Shown here piece after piece: positions 19,998-33,453 of a stretch of 64,000 nt of DNA (its first letter is position 1; each line of letters opens with the position of its first letter). The stretch covers positions 124,001 to 188,000 of the forward strand of contig JAIYCT010000003.1 of NCBI GenBank assembly GCA_027487865.1, given 5' to 3'. The position numbers and the translations under genes are program-made. Under the pieces are notes generated by a model. It was not told where the DNA came from, ran no database searches, and saw nothing but the letters and a program-made list of their open reading frames with translations. The DNA comes from Microbacteriaceae bacterium (lineage in GTDB: Bacteria > Actinomycetota > Actinomycetes > Actinomycetales > Microbacteriaceae).

Positions 19998-20751
19998 ACT
20001 TTCTCGATAGATCGTTTGCGGATGCGATTAGCACCTGCGCTAATTGAGACAACTGTAGCTTTTCTAGCTCTCTTGATTGCAAGGTGATTGCCAATCCGGC
20101 GATTGGATGACCTAGGTGATCGACAATGGCAACTCCCACCGAGGCGTATCCCATTGTTACCTCGTCCACCTCTAGGGCAAAGCCCTGATCCTTCTCCTGC
20201 GCTAAGAGCTGCTTTAGCTCAATCAGGCTCTTAGGTCCAAGGTTTGTGCGGGTGGCGAGCTCTCTTCCCCTAAATGAAGCGGAGAGCTGCTTTTGATCTA
20301 GTCGGGCAAGCATTGCTCTGCCCGATGCAGTTAGGTGGGCAGGGAGTCTCACCCCAACATCGGTTACCAGCTTGAGAGACTTAGCCGGACGCTGCTCCAA
20401 AAGGTAAAGCACATCTGAGCCATCTAGCACCCCAAGGTGCCCAACCACCGGAGTTTTTGCGGCGAACTCCGAAACCAATTTTGTAATGACTGGCTTCGCC
20501 AGTCTTTCAAGTGGTTCATGGCGTTGGTATGCACTACCCAGCTCCCAGGCGGCTAGCCCCAGACCCCAGCGCTTTTCCTTTTCGAAGTGGATGGCAAAGC
20601 CTTGGTTTTTGAGCACTTCGAGTAGCTGGTAGCAGGAGGAACGCGGGATTCCGATGCGTTTTGCGAGCCTTGCTGCGGTGGCAGGCTGACCGATATCGGC
20701 CATGGTGCGAAGCAGATTGAGAGTGCGTTCGGCGGCTGGGATTTTGCTCAC
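19981..20751 (-). CDS. IclR-family transcriptional regulator
   Basis: N-terminal wHTH (AERTLNLLRTMADIGQPATAARLAKRIGIPRSSCYQLLEVL) and IclR effector domain (HLTASGRAMLARL). Confidence 0.92.
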   Translation of the reverse strand: MSKIPAAERTLNLLRTMADIGQPATAARLAKRIGIPRSSCYQLLEVLKNQGFAIHFEKEKRWGLGLAAWELGSAYQRHEPLERLAKPVITKLVSEFAAKTPVVGHLGVLDGSDVLYLLEQRPAKSLKLVTDVGVRLPAHLTASGRAMLARLDQKQLSASFRGRELATRTNLGPKSLIELKQLLAQEKDQGFALEVDEVTMGYASVGVAIVDHLGHPIAGLAITLQSRELEKLQLSQLAQVLIASANDLSRKFGHNG

Positions 20752-20761
20752 TCTAAAAGTA

Positions 20762-20779
20762 TGTCTGAAATACCAGACA
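20762..20779. promoter_or_regulatory. Candidate IclR-regulator operator in the hut divergent region
   Basis: TGTCTG-AAATAC-CAGACA inverted repeat between iclR-type gene and hutU. Confidence 0.5.
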
Positions 20780-20831
20780 CATCTTTGTTTTGAACATTGT
20801 TTGTTACCTGAGTTAGTTGTGAACTTTAGTT

Positions 20832-22493
20832 ATGAATGCAATGGCGCGTACTCTCAAGGCAGCAACCGGATCTACTTTGACCGCTCAGGGTTGGCAGCAA
20901 GAGGCAGCAATTCGAATGCTGCACAACAACCTTGACCCTTCGGTGGCCGAACACCCAGAAGAACTAATCGTTTACGGCGGTAACGGTAAGGCCGCTCGAA
21001 ACTGGGAAAGTTTCGATGCTTTGGTAAAGACCCTCACCCACCTCAAGAACGACGAGACCATGCTGGTGCAGTCGGGCAAGCCGGTTGGCGTATTCCAGAC
21101 CCACGAGTGGGCACCTCGCGTATTGCTTGCAAACTCTAATTTGGTTGGCGATTGGGCCAACTGGCCAGAATTCCGCAGGTTAGAAAAGCTTGGCCTCACT
21201 ATGTATGGCCAGATGACTGCTGGTTCTTGGATCTACATCGGAACCCAGGGCATTTTGCAGGGAACCTACGAGACCTTTGCCGCAGTTGCCCAAAAGCGCT
21301 TTGGTGGCACCTTGGCTGGAACCCTTACTTTGACCGGTGGTTGCGGTGGCATGGGTGGAGCTCAGCCTCTTGCCGTCACCATGAATGAGGGCACATGTTT
21401 GATCGTTGACATCGACGAGTCTCGCTTGCGCAAGCGCATCGAGACTCGCTACTTGGACGAGATTGCCGACAGTTTGGATGACGCAATCGAGCGCGTAGTT
21501 CGCTACAAGAACCAGCGCAAGGCAATCTCGGTTGGTGTGGTTGGGAATGCCGCGACCATCTTCGCGGAACTTCTAAAGCGCGATGTGCCAATCGATATCG
21601 TTACCGACCAGACCTCGGCTCACGACCCGATGTATTACATCCCTGAGGGGATTGATCTTGCGGATGCGCGCGACTATGCGCTTGCAAACCCGAAGGACTT
21701 TACTGACCGGGCTAAGGCTTCTATGGCTAAGCACGTTGAGGCGATGGTTGGGTTTATGGCCAAGGGTGCTGAGGTCTTTGACTACGGCAACTCTATTCGC
21801 GATGAGGCTCGTCAGGGTGGATACCAAGACGCCTTCAAGTTCCCGGGCTTTATCCCTGCCTATATCCGCCCACTTTTCTGTGAGGGTAAGGGTCCATTTA
21901 GGTGGGTCGCACTCTCGGGTGACAAGAAAGACATCTACCGCACCGACCAGGCGATTCTGGAGCTGTTCCCAGAGAACGAGCACCTACACCGCTGGATAAA
22001 GATGGCTCAGGAGCGCGTTGAGTTCCAGGGACTGCCTGCTCGTATTTGCTGGCTTGGCTATGGCGAGCGCGACAAGGCTGGCGCGGTCTTCAACGATCTA
22101 GTGAAAAAAGGTGAGGTTTCCGCTCCGATTGTTATCGGTCGCGATCACCTTGACTGCGGCAGCGTGGCGTCGCCATACCGCGAGTCCGAGGCGATGCTCG
22201 ATGGCTCAGACGCCATTGCAGACTGGCCGCTACTAAACGCAATGATCAACATTGCCTCTGGAGCATCCTGGGTTTCCATTCACCACGGTGGTGGTGTTGG
22301 CATGGGTCGCTCTATTCACGCAGGTCAGGTCTCGGTTGCCGATGGCACCGAGTTGGCAGCTCAGAAGTTGCAGCGCGTTTTGACCAATGACCCTGGTATG
22401 GGAGTTATTCGTCACAGCGATGCCGGATACCCAGAAGCCCAGGCAGTTGCTCGCGCCAAGCACGTGCACGTTCCAATGCTGGACACCGAATAG
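20832..22493 (+). CDS. hutU: Urocanate hydratase
   Basis: Full-length HutU sequence ([44 protein letters not shown]). Confidence 0.97.
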   Translation: MNAMARTLKAATGSTLTAQGWQQEAAIRMLHNNLDPSVAEHPEELIVYGGNGKAARNWESFDALVKTLTHLKNDETMLVQSGKPVGVFQTHEWAPRVLLANSNLVGDWANWPEFRRLEKLGLTMYGQMTAGSWIYIGTQGILQGTYETFAAVAQKRFGGTLAGTLTLTGGCGGMGGAQPLAVTMNEGTCLIVDIDESRLRKRIETRYLDEIADSLDDAIERVVRYKNQRKAISVGVVGNAATIFAELLKRDVPIDIVTDQTSAHDPMYYIPEGIDLADARDYALANPKDFTDRAKASMAKHVEAMVGFMAKGAEVFDYGNSIRDEARQGGYQDAFKFPGFIPAYIRPLFCEGKGPFRWVALSGDKKDIYRTDQAILELFPENEHLHRWIKMAQERVEFQGLPARICWLGYGERDKAGAVFNDLVKKGEVSAPIVIGRDHLDCGSVASPYRESEAMLDGSDAIADWPLLNAMINIASGASWVSIHHGGGVGMGRSIHAGQVSVADGTELAAQKLQRVLTNDPGMGVIRHSDAGYPEAQAVARAKHVHVPMLDTE

Positions 22494-23656
22494 TGACTAC
22501 AACCCTCTTCACCAAAATCGGCTCGCTGGTACTGCCAGCGGCCGAAGTTGGCGTTTTGGAGACAATGTCGAACGCTGCTTTTGTGGTCGAAGATGGGCTA
22601 ATCACCTGGGTAGGGCATGCTGATGCAGCACCAAGCTGTGACTCGGTGGTTGATGTTGCAGGTCTTTGTGTGATTCCTGGCTTTGTTGATAGCCATGCGC
22701 ATTTGATGTTTGCCGGCAGTCGAGAGCAAGAGTTTGAAGCCCGCATGGCAGGTGTTTCTTACTCGGCCGGTGGTATCAAAACCACGGTTGCAAAAACTCG
22801 TGCTGCATCTGATTCAGAGCTGCGCGCCAACGCTCAAAAATTGATCTCCGAGTTTTACCAATCCGGCGTCACGCACTTTGAAATCAAGAGTGGTTACGGG
22901 TTGGATGTTGAAACCGAGGTTCGCTCGCTAAAGATTGCTCGCGAGTTCACCGAAGACACCACTTTTTTGGGTGCTCACGTCGTCCCTGCGGATCAAGACC
23001 CAAATAAATACATCGAGTTAGTCTCGACCACCATGCTGGACGCAGTGCAGCCTTATGCCAAGTGGATAGATGTTTTCTGCGACAGAGGTGCGTTTACTTT
23101 GGCTCAGACCCGCAAGGTTCTAGAAGCAGGCATCGCTAAGGGACTTCTGCCTAGATTGCACGCCAACCAACTGGAAAATCTTGGGGCTATTGCTTTAGCC
23201 GTGGAGCTGGATTGCGCATCGGTTGATCACTGCACGCACCTGAGCGAAAATGACATTGAGCTTTTGGCAGGCAGCAACACCGTTGCGACGCTTTTGCCAG
23301 GTGCTGAGTTCTCAACTAGAAGCACCTACCCAGATGCCAAGAAGCTTTTTGCAGCGGGAGTGACCGTTGCACTTGCCACCGACTGCAACCCGGGCTCTAG
23401 CTTCACGACCTCTATGCCTTTCTGTATTGCGGTTGCGGTGAGAGACATGGGTTTCACTATCGATCAGGCGGTTTGGTCTGCGACCAGAGGCGGCGCTCTA
23501 GCGCTGCGCGATTCATCGCGCGGAACATTGGCGGTTGGTTCGCGTGCGGACTTTGCAGTCCTCGATGCACCAAATCACTTGTTCCTGGCCTATCGCCCAG
23601 GGGTGCAATTAGTTGCGAGCACATACGTTGCTGGCAAAAAGGTTTACGGAAGGTAA
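22493..23656 (+). CDS. hutI: Imidazolonepropionase
   Basis: Amidohydrolase: GFVDSHAHLMFAGSREQEFEARMAGVSY.., ATDCNPGSSFTTSM. Confidence 0.96.
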   Translation: MTTTLFTKIGSLVLPAAEVGVLETMSNAAFVVEDGLITWVGHADAAPSCDSVVDVAGLCVIPGFVDSHAHLMFAGSREQEFEARMAGVSYSAGGIKTTVAKTRAASDSELRANAQKLISEFYQSGVTHFEIKSGYGLDVETEVRSLKIAREFTEDTTFLGAHVVPADQDPNKYIELVSTTMLDAVQPYAKWIDVFCDRGAFTLAQTRKVLEAGIAKGLLPRLHANQLENLGAIALAVELDCASVDHCTHLSENDIELLAGSNTVATLLPGAEFSTRSTYPDAKKLFAAGVTVALATDCNPGSSFTTSMPFCIAVAVRDMGFTIDQAVWSATRGGALALRDSSRGTLAVGSRADFAVLDAPNHLFLAYRPGVQLVASTYVAGKKVYGR

Positions 23657-23659
23657 GTC

Positions 23660-25156
23660 ATGGAAAAAGTAGTTCTCTCCACCTCTGGATTGACCGCAAG
23701 CGATGTGATTGCGGTTGCAAGACACAATGCGCAGATTGAGATCAGTGCCGAGTCGCTGGCAGCCATGGCCGAGACCCGGGAGCACATCGAACGTCTTGCA
23801 GTATCCGAAGAGCCGGTCTACGGCATCTCAACTGGCTTTGGAGCACTTGCCCAGCGTCACATTCCAATGGCGGATCGCGTTCAGTTGCAGAAGTCTTTGA
23901 TTCGCTCCCACGCAGCCGGCATGGGTGAGCCGGTTGAGCGTGAAGTGGTTAGAGCGTTGATGTTTTTGCGTCTAAAGACCATGTGTTCTGGCCAGACCGG
24001 AGTCAGGCCAGTTGTTGCTCAGACTTACGCTCAGATTTTGAATGCCGGCATTACCCCTCGAGTTTTAGAGTTTGGTTCGCTTGGTTGCTCGGGTGATCTT
24101 GCTCCACTGGCTCACTGCGCAATGGTGCTGATGGGCGAGGGAAGGGCCACTGGCAAAGATGGCGTTGAGCGTCCGGTTGCACAGTTGCTCGCAGAAGCGG
24201 GTATTTCCCCGGTTGAGCTTCGCGAAAAAGAAGGACTCGCTCTAATCAATGGCACCGATGGCATGCTCGGCATGCTGCTTCTTGCAATCCACGACCTCGA
24301 TATCCTGTTGGATCAGGCCGACGTAATTGCGGCGATAAGCGTCGAGGGCCAAATGGGAACCGACCAGGTATTCCGCTCAGCCCTGCACGAAGACCTAAGA
24401 CCTCACCCTGGTCAAGCCCAGAGTGCAAGCAACATGTTCAATGCCTTACAGGGCAGCGAAATCGTCGCATCTCACCGTCACGGCGATGGCGTTGTGCAGG
24501 ATGCCTATTCGCTGCGCTGCGCCCCACAGGTCGCCGGAGCAGTGCGTGACACCATCTCACACGCTCGGCTGGTTGCCCATCGCGAACTAGCTGCGATTAT
24601 TGATAACCCAGTTGTGCTAAAAAACGGTGAGGTCACCTCGAACGGCAATTTCCACGGTGCCCCGGTTGCCTATGTCTTGGACTTCTTGGCAATCGCGGTT
24701 GCTGACCTGAGTTCAATTTCTGAGCGTCGCACCGACAGGTTCCTCGATGTCTCCAGAAATCGAAAGCTGCCGGCATTTTTGGCTTTTGATCCAGGTGTGG
24801 ACTCGGGCTTGATGATCGCCCAGTACACCCAGGCTGCACTGGTTAGCGAGAACAAGCGCTTGGCTGTTCCTGCCAGCGTCGATTCGATCCCATCCTCAGC
24901 TATGCAGGAGGACCACGTTTCTATGGGTTGGCATGCGGCGAGAAAGCTTCGCAAGGCAGTCGATAACACTCGTATGGTCCTGGCAATCGAGTTGGTGGCA
25001 GCAGCGCGCGGTGTCGAACTTCGCGCACCACTAAAGCCAGCGCCAGTTACCGGTGAGCTAATTGCGATCCTGAGGGAACAGGTCCCAGGATTTGGCCCAG
25101 ATCGCGATCTAAGTATTGAGCTTGAGGCTGCTAACAAACTTTTGATGCCTCGCTAA
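23660..25156 (+). CDS. hutH: Histidine ammonia-lyase
   Basis: MIO motif LGCSGDLAPLAH, ALINGTDGMLGM. Confidence 0.97.
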   Translation: MEKVVLSTSGLTASDVIAVARHNAQIEISAESLAAMAETREHIERLAVSEEPVYGISTGFGALAQRHIPMADRVQLQKSLIRSHAAGMGEPVEREVVRALMFLRLKTMCSGQTGVRPVVAQTYAQILNAGITPRVLEFGSLGCSGDLAPLAHCAMVLMGEGRATGKDGVERPVAQLLAEAGISPVELREKEGLALINGTDGMLGMLLLAIHDLDILLDQADVIAAISVEGQMGTDQVFRSALHEDLRPHPGQAQSASNMFNALQGSEIVASHRHGDGVVQDAYSLRCAPQVAGAVRDTISHARLVAHRELAAIIDNPVVLKNGEVTSNGNFHGAPVAYVLDFLAIAVADLSSISERRTDRFLDVSRNRKLPAFLAFDPGVDSGLMIAQYTQAALVSENKRLAVPASVDSIPSSAMQEDHVSMGWHAARKLRKAVDNTRMVLAIELVAAARGVELRAPLKPAPVTGELIAILREQVPGFGPDRDLSIELEAANKLLMPR

Positions 25157-25204
25157 CATCCTTCAAAAAGTCTGAGTTATCAACAGATTTGTTCTGGGCA
25201 AAGT

Positions 25205-25223
25205 GGTATCAACTTGATACCAT
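25205..25223. promoter_or_regulatory. Candidate autoregulatory operator of the RHH/Doc module
   Basis: TGGTATCAA-C-TTGATACCA perfect inverted repeat just upstream of antitoxin start 25230. Confidence 0.7.
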
Positions 25224-25229
25224 TACGTT

Positions 25230-25436
25230 ATGGCTATGACTATTAGATTGACTGAAGCACAGGATGAAGTGCTCACAAACATCGCTGAACAGCTAGGTTG
25301 CTCCAAGCAGCAAGCTGTAATTACCGCCATCGAAGCATTTGATGCGAAAGCCCACAGGCAGAAGCAGCTCAAAGAGATCATGGACATTGTCCTGGTAAGG
25401 GACAAGGAGTTGCTCGATCGCTTGGCTGACGCGTGA
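25230..25436 (+). CDS. Ribbon-helix-helix-type antitoxin
   Basis: MAMTIRLTEAQDEVLTNIAEQLGCSKQQAVITAIEAF; 4-nt overlap with downstream toxin. Confidence 0.8.
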   Translation: MAMTIRLTEAQDEVLTNIAEQLGCSKQQAVITAIEAFDAKAHRQKQLKEIMDIVLVRDKELLDRLADA

Positions 25437-25800
25437 CGCACTATCTCGAACTTGAGGATGCCCTTCAGCAAATAGCGGTTGCGGGCTTCTATGTGAAAGA
25501 CCTGGGTCTTCTTAACTCGGCACTAGCGAGACCAAAAACCAGGCTATTCGCCGAAGACGCCTACCCAACGCTGGAGCTCAAGGCAGCGGCCATGGTTCAC
25601 TCCATCATTAAAAATCATGCGATGGTTGATGGAAACAAACGCACCTCTTGGTTCATGCTGTCGTCTTTCCTCTACATCAACGGCTATTTCATAGCGATGA
25701 ATGCCGATCAAGGTATGGAATTCACGTTAGGAATTGCAACCGACAAGTTGACACTTGCTGAAGCGGCGGAAATGATCCGCAAACACATGGTAGAAGTCGG

Positions 25801-25804
<4 letters not shown>
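25433..25804 (+). CDS. Doc/Fic-family toxin
   Basis: Fic-like [30 protein letters not shown]; 123 aa, Doc-sized. Confidence 0.85.
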
Positions 25805-28629
<2,825 letters not shown>

Positions 28630-28632
28630 CTA

Positions 28633-29004
28633 TTACTCCCCGGTTAGCTGGCCGTATTCGGCAGCGGTTAGTAGCTCTGGCAATTGGGTGTACTTGATCT
28701 TGATTAGCCAACCAGCACCGTATGGGTCCTGGTTGATTGCCTCTGGGGCGTTGCCCAGGGCAGAGTTTGACTCGATGACCTCACCGTCCATTGGCGCGTA
28801 TAGCTCGCCCACCGACTTGGTGGACTCGATCTCGCCACAAATCTTCATGTAGCTGGTTGAGCTACCTGGCTTTGGTAGATCGACGTAAACAATTTCACCA
28901 AGCGCATCGGCTGCGTACTGGGTGATGCCCACGGTTGCGACATCGCCGTCTACAAGCACCCACTCGTGCTCTTTGGTGTACTGAAGGTTCTCTGGATTTG
29001 CCAT
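28633..29004 (-). CDS. gcvH: Glycine cleavage system H protein
   Basis: YTKEHEWVLVDGDVATVGITQYAADALGEIVYVDLP; ESTKSV lipoylation site. Confidence 0.97.
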   Translation of the reverse strand: MANPENLQYTKEHEWVLVDGDVATVGITQYAADALGEIVYVDLPKPGSSTSYMKICGEIESTKSVGELYAPMDGEVIESNSALGNAPEAINQDPYGAGWLIKIKYTQLPELLTAAEYGQLTGE

Positions 29005-29006
29005 TT

Positions 29007-30104
29007 TTATCTCTCTGCCTTGTAGAACGGTAGCTTGACGATTTCATAGGGGACTCGGGTGCCGCGAACATCGGCCTCGAGCTTGCTGCCGGGGGTTAGA
29101 TCTAAATCTGCTTTTAGGTACGCCATTGCGATTGGGTAGCCAAGGGTGGGGGAAAGAACTCCTGAGGTGATCTTGCCTATTGAAGTTTCGCCGCCCGGTA
29201 GGAAGATTTCGTAGTCCGCTCTAGCTGCTCGCTTACCTTCGCCCTTGAGACCAAAGAGCTTGGTCTCAAGCTTTTGGCCTGAGACCTTCAGCAACTCGGT
29301 CTTTGAGTTGAACTCGCCCTTATCAAAAGCCACGATTCTGCCGAGGTTCGCCTCAAAGGGAGTCAGGGTTCTATTCAGCTCATGACCGTAGAGCGGCATT
29401 CCGGCCTCAAGACGCAAGGTGTCGCGAGCTGCCAGGCCGCAGGGCAATAGGTCTTTCCCACCGGTAGCCAAGAGCTTGCGCCAAATCGAAGCTGATTCCA
29501 GAACCGGGATATAGATTTCGAAACCGTCTTCGCCGGTGTAGCCGGTGCGGGCTAGTAAAACCGGAACTCCGGCAAGGTTGGCTTTTGCGATCGAGTAATA
29601 CTTCAATTCGGTTAGGTCGGTATCGACCAGCTTGCCCAAAATGTCTTTTGCCTTTGGTCCCTGGATTGCAACCAGTGCCCAGTCTTCGGTCTCGTCGAAG
29701 ATGTCAACCTTGAAGCCGTAGTCGGCCATATCTTGCATCGCAACCAAAACCGCATGGCGGTTTGAAGCATTGGCAACAATCAGGTAATCCTCGGGGTCCA
29801 TCTTGTAGACGATGAGGTCATCGATGATGCCTCCGTCTTTCGCGCAGATAATCGTGTACTTGGCTTGGCCAATCGAAAGCTTAGAAATATCCGACACCAA
29901 AATGCTGTCCAGGAACTTGGTTGCCTCAGCGCCAACAACGTGAAGTTCACCCATGTGAGAGATGTCAAAAAGGCCCGCGCTGTTTCGCACTGCGTGGTGC
30001 TCATCGAGGTCCGAGCCATAGCGAACCGGCATGTTCCAGCCACCGAAATCGGTAAAGGTTGCACCCAGGGAAACATGCTCGTCATTAAGCGGTGTTGTTA
30101 GCAC
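29007..30104 (-). CDS. gcvT: Aminomethyltransferase
   Basis: VSLGATFTDFGGWNMPVRY.., RTGYTGEDGFEIYIP. Confidence 0.96.
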   Translation of the reverse strand: MLTTPLNDEHVSLGATFTDFGGWNMPVRYGSDLDEHHAVRNSAGLFDISHMGELHVVGAEATKFLDSILVSDISKLSIGQAKYTIICAKDGGIIDDLIVYKMDPEDYLIVANASNRHAVLVAMQDMADYGFKVDIFDETEDWALVAIQGPKAKDILGKLVDTDLTELKYYSIAKANLAGVPVLLARTGYTGEDGFEIYIPVLESASIWRKLLATGGKDLLPCGLAARDTLRLEAGMPLYGHELNRTLTPFEANLGRIVAFDKGEFNSKTELLKVSGQKLETKLFGLKGEGKRAARADYEIFLPGGETSIGKITSGVLSPTLGYPIAMAYLKADLDLTPGSKLEADVRGTRVPYEIVKLPFYKAER

Positions 30105-30123
30105 TACACAAGTCTATTACCAA

Positions 30124-30966
30124 CTAAAGAGCGGTCAGTCTCCCACGCAGCTCTTGGTACTTAGATGCCGTAGTTGAGACTATATCGTTAGGTAATTCAG
30201 GTGGAACACCCACCTGATTCCAGTTCGCCGAAAGCCAGTTTCTCACAATCTGCTTATCAAAACTTTGGTCGCGAATGCCCTGCTCCCATGCATCCTTATC
30301 CCAGTACCGAGATGAGTCCGGAGTCAGCACCTCATCGCCCAGGGTGAGCTGGTTGGATCCCGGGTCATTGCCAAATTCGAATTTGGTGTCCGCGAGTATT
30401 AGCCCAGCCTTTTCGCAAAGTTGAGACGCTTCAATAAAGATGCGAATCGACTCGTCTCTCAGGCGCTCGGCTATTTCTTTCCCGACCAGCTCAACGCTCT
30501 GGGCAAAGGTGATGTTCTCATCGTGCTCACCCTGCTCGGCTTTGAATGCCGGGGTGTAGATCGGGTGGGGTAGTCGATCTCCAAATTCCAAACCTGCCGG
30601 CAGTTCGATGCCGCAGACGCTGCCGGTTTGCTGGTATTCCTTCCAACCGGAGCCGGAGAGGTAGCCACGAACCACGCACTCGATTGGATACATATCCAAC
30701 TTCTTGGCGATCATGGCTCGACCGGTGACTTCTTGTGGAACCGCAAGGTCGCTGGAACGGTGATTGTTTATCTCTAGCCGGTCAAACCACCAGTTGGTCA
30801 TCGCAGTCAGGTTCTCACCCTTGCCCGGGATCTCAGGGGAGAGCACGTGGTCGAAGGCACTTACTCGGTCGGAGGCGACAATCAAAACCAGGTGAGAAAA
30901 GTCTGAATCTGTAGGGACGTAGAGATCGCGAACCTTGCCGGTGTAGACGTGCTGAAACCCCTGCAC
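30124..30966 (-). CDS. purC: SAICAR synthetase
   Basis: YTGKVRDLY, VASDRVSAFDHVLSPEIPGKG, ECVVRGYLSGSGWKEYQ. Confidence 0.96.
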   Translation of the reverse strand: MQGFQHVYTGKVRDLYVPTDSDFSHLVLIVASDRVSAFDHVLSPEIPGKGENLTAMTNWWFDRLEINNHRSSDLAVPQEVTGRAMIAKKLDMYPIECVVRGYLSGSGWKEYQQTGSVCGIELPAGLEFGDRLPHPIYTPAFKAEQGEHDENITFAQSVELVGKEIAERLRDESIRIFIEASQLCEKAGLILADTKFEFGNDPGSNQLTLGDEVLTPDSSRYWDKDAWEQGIRDQSFDKQIVRNWLSANWNQVGVPPELPNDIVSTTASKYQELRGRLTAL

Positions 30967-32189
30967 TAGTTCACAACCTTGAGCGCGATGTCATGCCTAA
31001 AGTGTCCACCCTGCAATTGAATTCGAGACATTCCCTCGTAGGCCAAAGTTCTTGCCTCCTGGAATGTCGCACCCGAGGCAACCACCGACAGCACGCGTCC
31101 GGTGGCACTTGCCTTGCAGACCTCTACGCCGTCAATCTCCTCAGCACTGGCAATCCCCGTTACCTCGCGAACCGGTGCGCTAGTGACCGGATATCCTTCG
31201 GATGCCAGCACCACTGTGACTGCGCAGTCGCTCGAGAAGGTGGCCTCTGGCCCAATATCCAATTTGCCGGTTGCGCTTCGCATCAATAGGTCAGCCAGGT
31301 CGTTGTTCAATCTCTTGAGCACGACCTGGGTTTCTGGGTCTCCAAAACGAGCATTGAACTCGATGACTTTTACTCCGCGTGAGGTGATGATTAGTCCGCA
31401 ATACAGCAGCCCCACAAACTCGGTTCCGCGTCGATAAAGCTCATCAATCGTTGGCTGAGCGACTCGGTGGGTGATCTCTTCGACAAATCCTTCGGGTAGC
31501 CAAGGAAGTGGTGAGTAGGCACCCATGCCCCCGGTGTTTGGACCTTCGTCATTATCGAATGCTCGCTTGTAATCCTGGGCGGGGCTAAGCGGCATGACGT
31601 GCTTGCCGTCTGAGAGGAAGAAAAGTGAAACCTCTTGGCCATCTAGAAACTCTTCAACCAGAACGCCATCGTCGATGAACTTCTTGGCGTGCTCCAAAGC
31701 CTCTTCGCGATTTGAGGTGACGATTACGCCCTTGCCTGCGGCAAGTCCATCGGCCTTCACTACATATGGAGCACCAAGTTGTGCCATCGCGCTTTCGACC
31801 TGAGACATGGTTGAGCACTCATAGGCCATACCGGTTGGGATATCGGCTGCGGCCATGATCTCTTTGGCAAACTGCTTGCTGCCCTCGAGCGCTGCTGCCT
31901 CTTGGGATGGTCCAAATACTGCGATGCCCTGCGCGCGAAGTGCATCGGCAACTCCGGCAACCAGAGGTGCTTCCGGACCAATAACTACTAAATCAACTGC
32001 TTCTTCCAAGGCGAGCTTTACAACCTCTAGTCGGTCGGTTGCCACAATTTCGGGCTTTACCTCAACCTCTTGGGCGATGCCTTCGTTTCCAGGGGCACAA
32101 ACAATTTGTTCGCGCTCGGTGCCGGTGCGCAGCAGGGCCTTTACTATGGCGTGCTCTCTGGCACCAGAACCAATCACGAGGATCTTCAC
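30966..32189 (-). CDS. purD: Phosphoribosylamine-glycine ligase
   Basis: MKILVIGSGAREHAIVKALL, ADGLAAGKGVIV, EFNARFGDPETQVVL. Confidence 0.96.
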   Translation of the reverse strand: MKILVIGSGAREHAIVKALLRTGTEREQIVCAPGNEGIAQEVEVKPEIVATDRLEVVKLALEEAVDLVVIGPEAPLVAGVADALRAQGIAVFGPSQEAAALEGSKQFAKEIMAAADIPTGMAYECSTMSQVESAMAQLGAPYVVKADGLAAGKGVIVTSNREEALEHAKKFIDDGVLVEEFLDGQEVSLFFLSDGKHVMPLSPAQDYKRAFDNDEGPNTGGMGAYSPLPWLPEGFVEEITHRVAQPTIDELYRRGTEFVGLLYCGLIITSRGVKVIEFNARFGDPETQVVLKRLNNDLADLLMRSATGKLDIGPEATFSSDCAVTVVLASEGYPVTSAPVREVTGIASAEEIDGVEVCKASATGRVLSVVASGATFQEARTLAYEGMSRIQLQGGHFRHDIALKVVN

Positions 32190-32248
32190 ATGCGCGAGTT
32201 TACCCTGCTAGCTATTGGGTACTTGGCCCAACAACCTAGACTTAGCAA

Positions 32249-33421
32249 GTGGAGAACAAACAGGTAAAGCCAAGGACCGAAGGCTGGACTCAGCGCAAAG
32301 ACGCCGAGGGCAAGCCGCTTCTGCAATTTGCCGAGGTAAAGCGTGGCAAGCCACCGGTTCACTTAGCTGATCTTTCGATTGCTGATCGCACCGAGCGCAT
32401 CAAAGAACTAGGCATTCCAGGCTTTAGAGCCAAGCAGATTTCCACCCACTACTTCACGCACTACTCATCCGATCCCGAGACCATGACAGACCTTCCAAAA
32501 GAAGGTCGTGCTGAGTTGGTTCAGAAGGTATTGCCGCCACTACTAACCCAGGTCAAAAGACTGCAGACCGATAAGGGCGACACCGTCAAGTTCCTATGGA
32601 GACTCTTCGATGGAGCATTGGTGGAATCGGTTTTGATGCGCTATCCAAACCGCATCACACTTTGCATTTCCTCTCAAGCCGGTTGCGGTATGAACTGTCC
32701 GTTTTGCGCAACCGGACAGGCGGGTCTCACCAGAAACATGTCTGCCGCAGAGATTGTCGACCAAATTGTGCAGGCAAACCGAGCGATTCGCGCAGGCGAA
32801 CTCGGACCTAATCGTCACGAGGATGAGCGCGTAAACAACATCGTCTTTATGGGTATGGGTGAACCGCTTGCCAACTACTCAAAACTTATGGACTCAATCC
32901 GCACCATGGTTGAGCCTCAGCCAAATGGTCTTGGTATGAGCGCAAGACAAATCACGGTTTCAACCGTTGGTTTGGTGCCGGGAATTGTGAAGTTGGCCGA
33001 GGAGGATCTGCCACTGACCTTTGCACTTTCGCTGCACGCGCCAGATGACCAGCTGCGCGATGAGCTAATTCCGGTGAACTCGAAGTGGAAAGTCGATGAG
33101 GCACTTGATGCTGCAAAGGCCTACTACGACAAGACCGGTCGCCGAGTTTCTATTGAGTATGCGCTAATCCACAACATGAATGACCACGACTGGCGAGCAC
33201 AACTTTTGGCCGACAAACTAAACGATCGCGGCAAGGGCTGGGTTCACGTAAACCCGATTCCACTAAACCCGACCCCGGGCTCAGTCTGGACATCCTCCAC
33301 CAAGGAGCAGATCAACTCGTTTATCGACATCTTGGATAGAAACGGCATCCCCACCACGCTGCGCGATACCCGCGGCAAGGAAATCGACGGGGCTTGCGGC
33401 CAGCTGGCTGCAGCCAACTAG
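32249..33421 (+). CDS. rlmN: 23S rRNA/tRNA adenine C2-methyltransferase RlmN
   Basis: Radical [31 protein letters not shown] start. Confidence 0.96.
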   Translation: MENKQVKPRTEGWTQRKDAEGKPLLQFAEVKRGKPPVHLADLSIADRTERIKELGIPGFRAKQISTHYFTHYSSDPETMTDLPKEGRAELVQKVLPPLLTQVKRLQTDKGDTVKFLWRLFDGALVESVLMRYPNRITLCISSQAGCGMNCPFCATGQAGLTRNMSAAEIVDQIVQANRAIRAGELGPNRHEDERVNNIVFMGMGEPLANYSKLMDSIRTMVEPQPNGLGMSARQITVSTVGLVPGIVKLAEEDLPLTFALSLHAPDDQLRDELIPVNSKWKVDEALDAAKAYYDKTGRRVSIEYALIHNMNDHDWRAQLLADKLNDRGKGWVHVNPIPLNPTPGSVWTSSTKEQINSFIDILDRNGIPTTLRDTRGKEIDGACGQLAAAN

Positions 33422-33453
33422 CGCTTTTTGTCTAGACCCCCTAGACTGAAACC

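Noticed and set aside
21573-21999. Overlapping ORFs on both strands inside hutU
   Set aside because: Shadow frames of hutU, no independent support.
24670-25137. 155-aa minus-strand ORF inside hutH
   Set aside because: Antisense to a confidently identified gene; composition fits a mirror of its codon usage, no recognisable motif.
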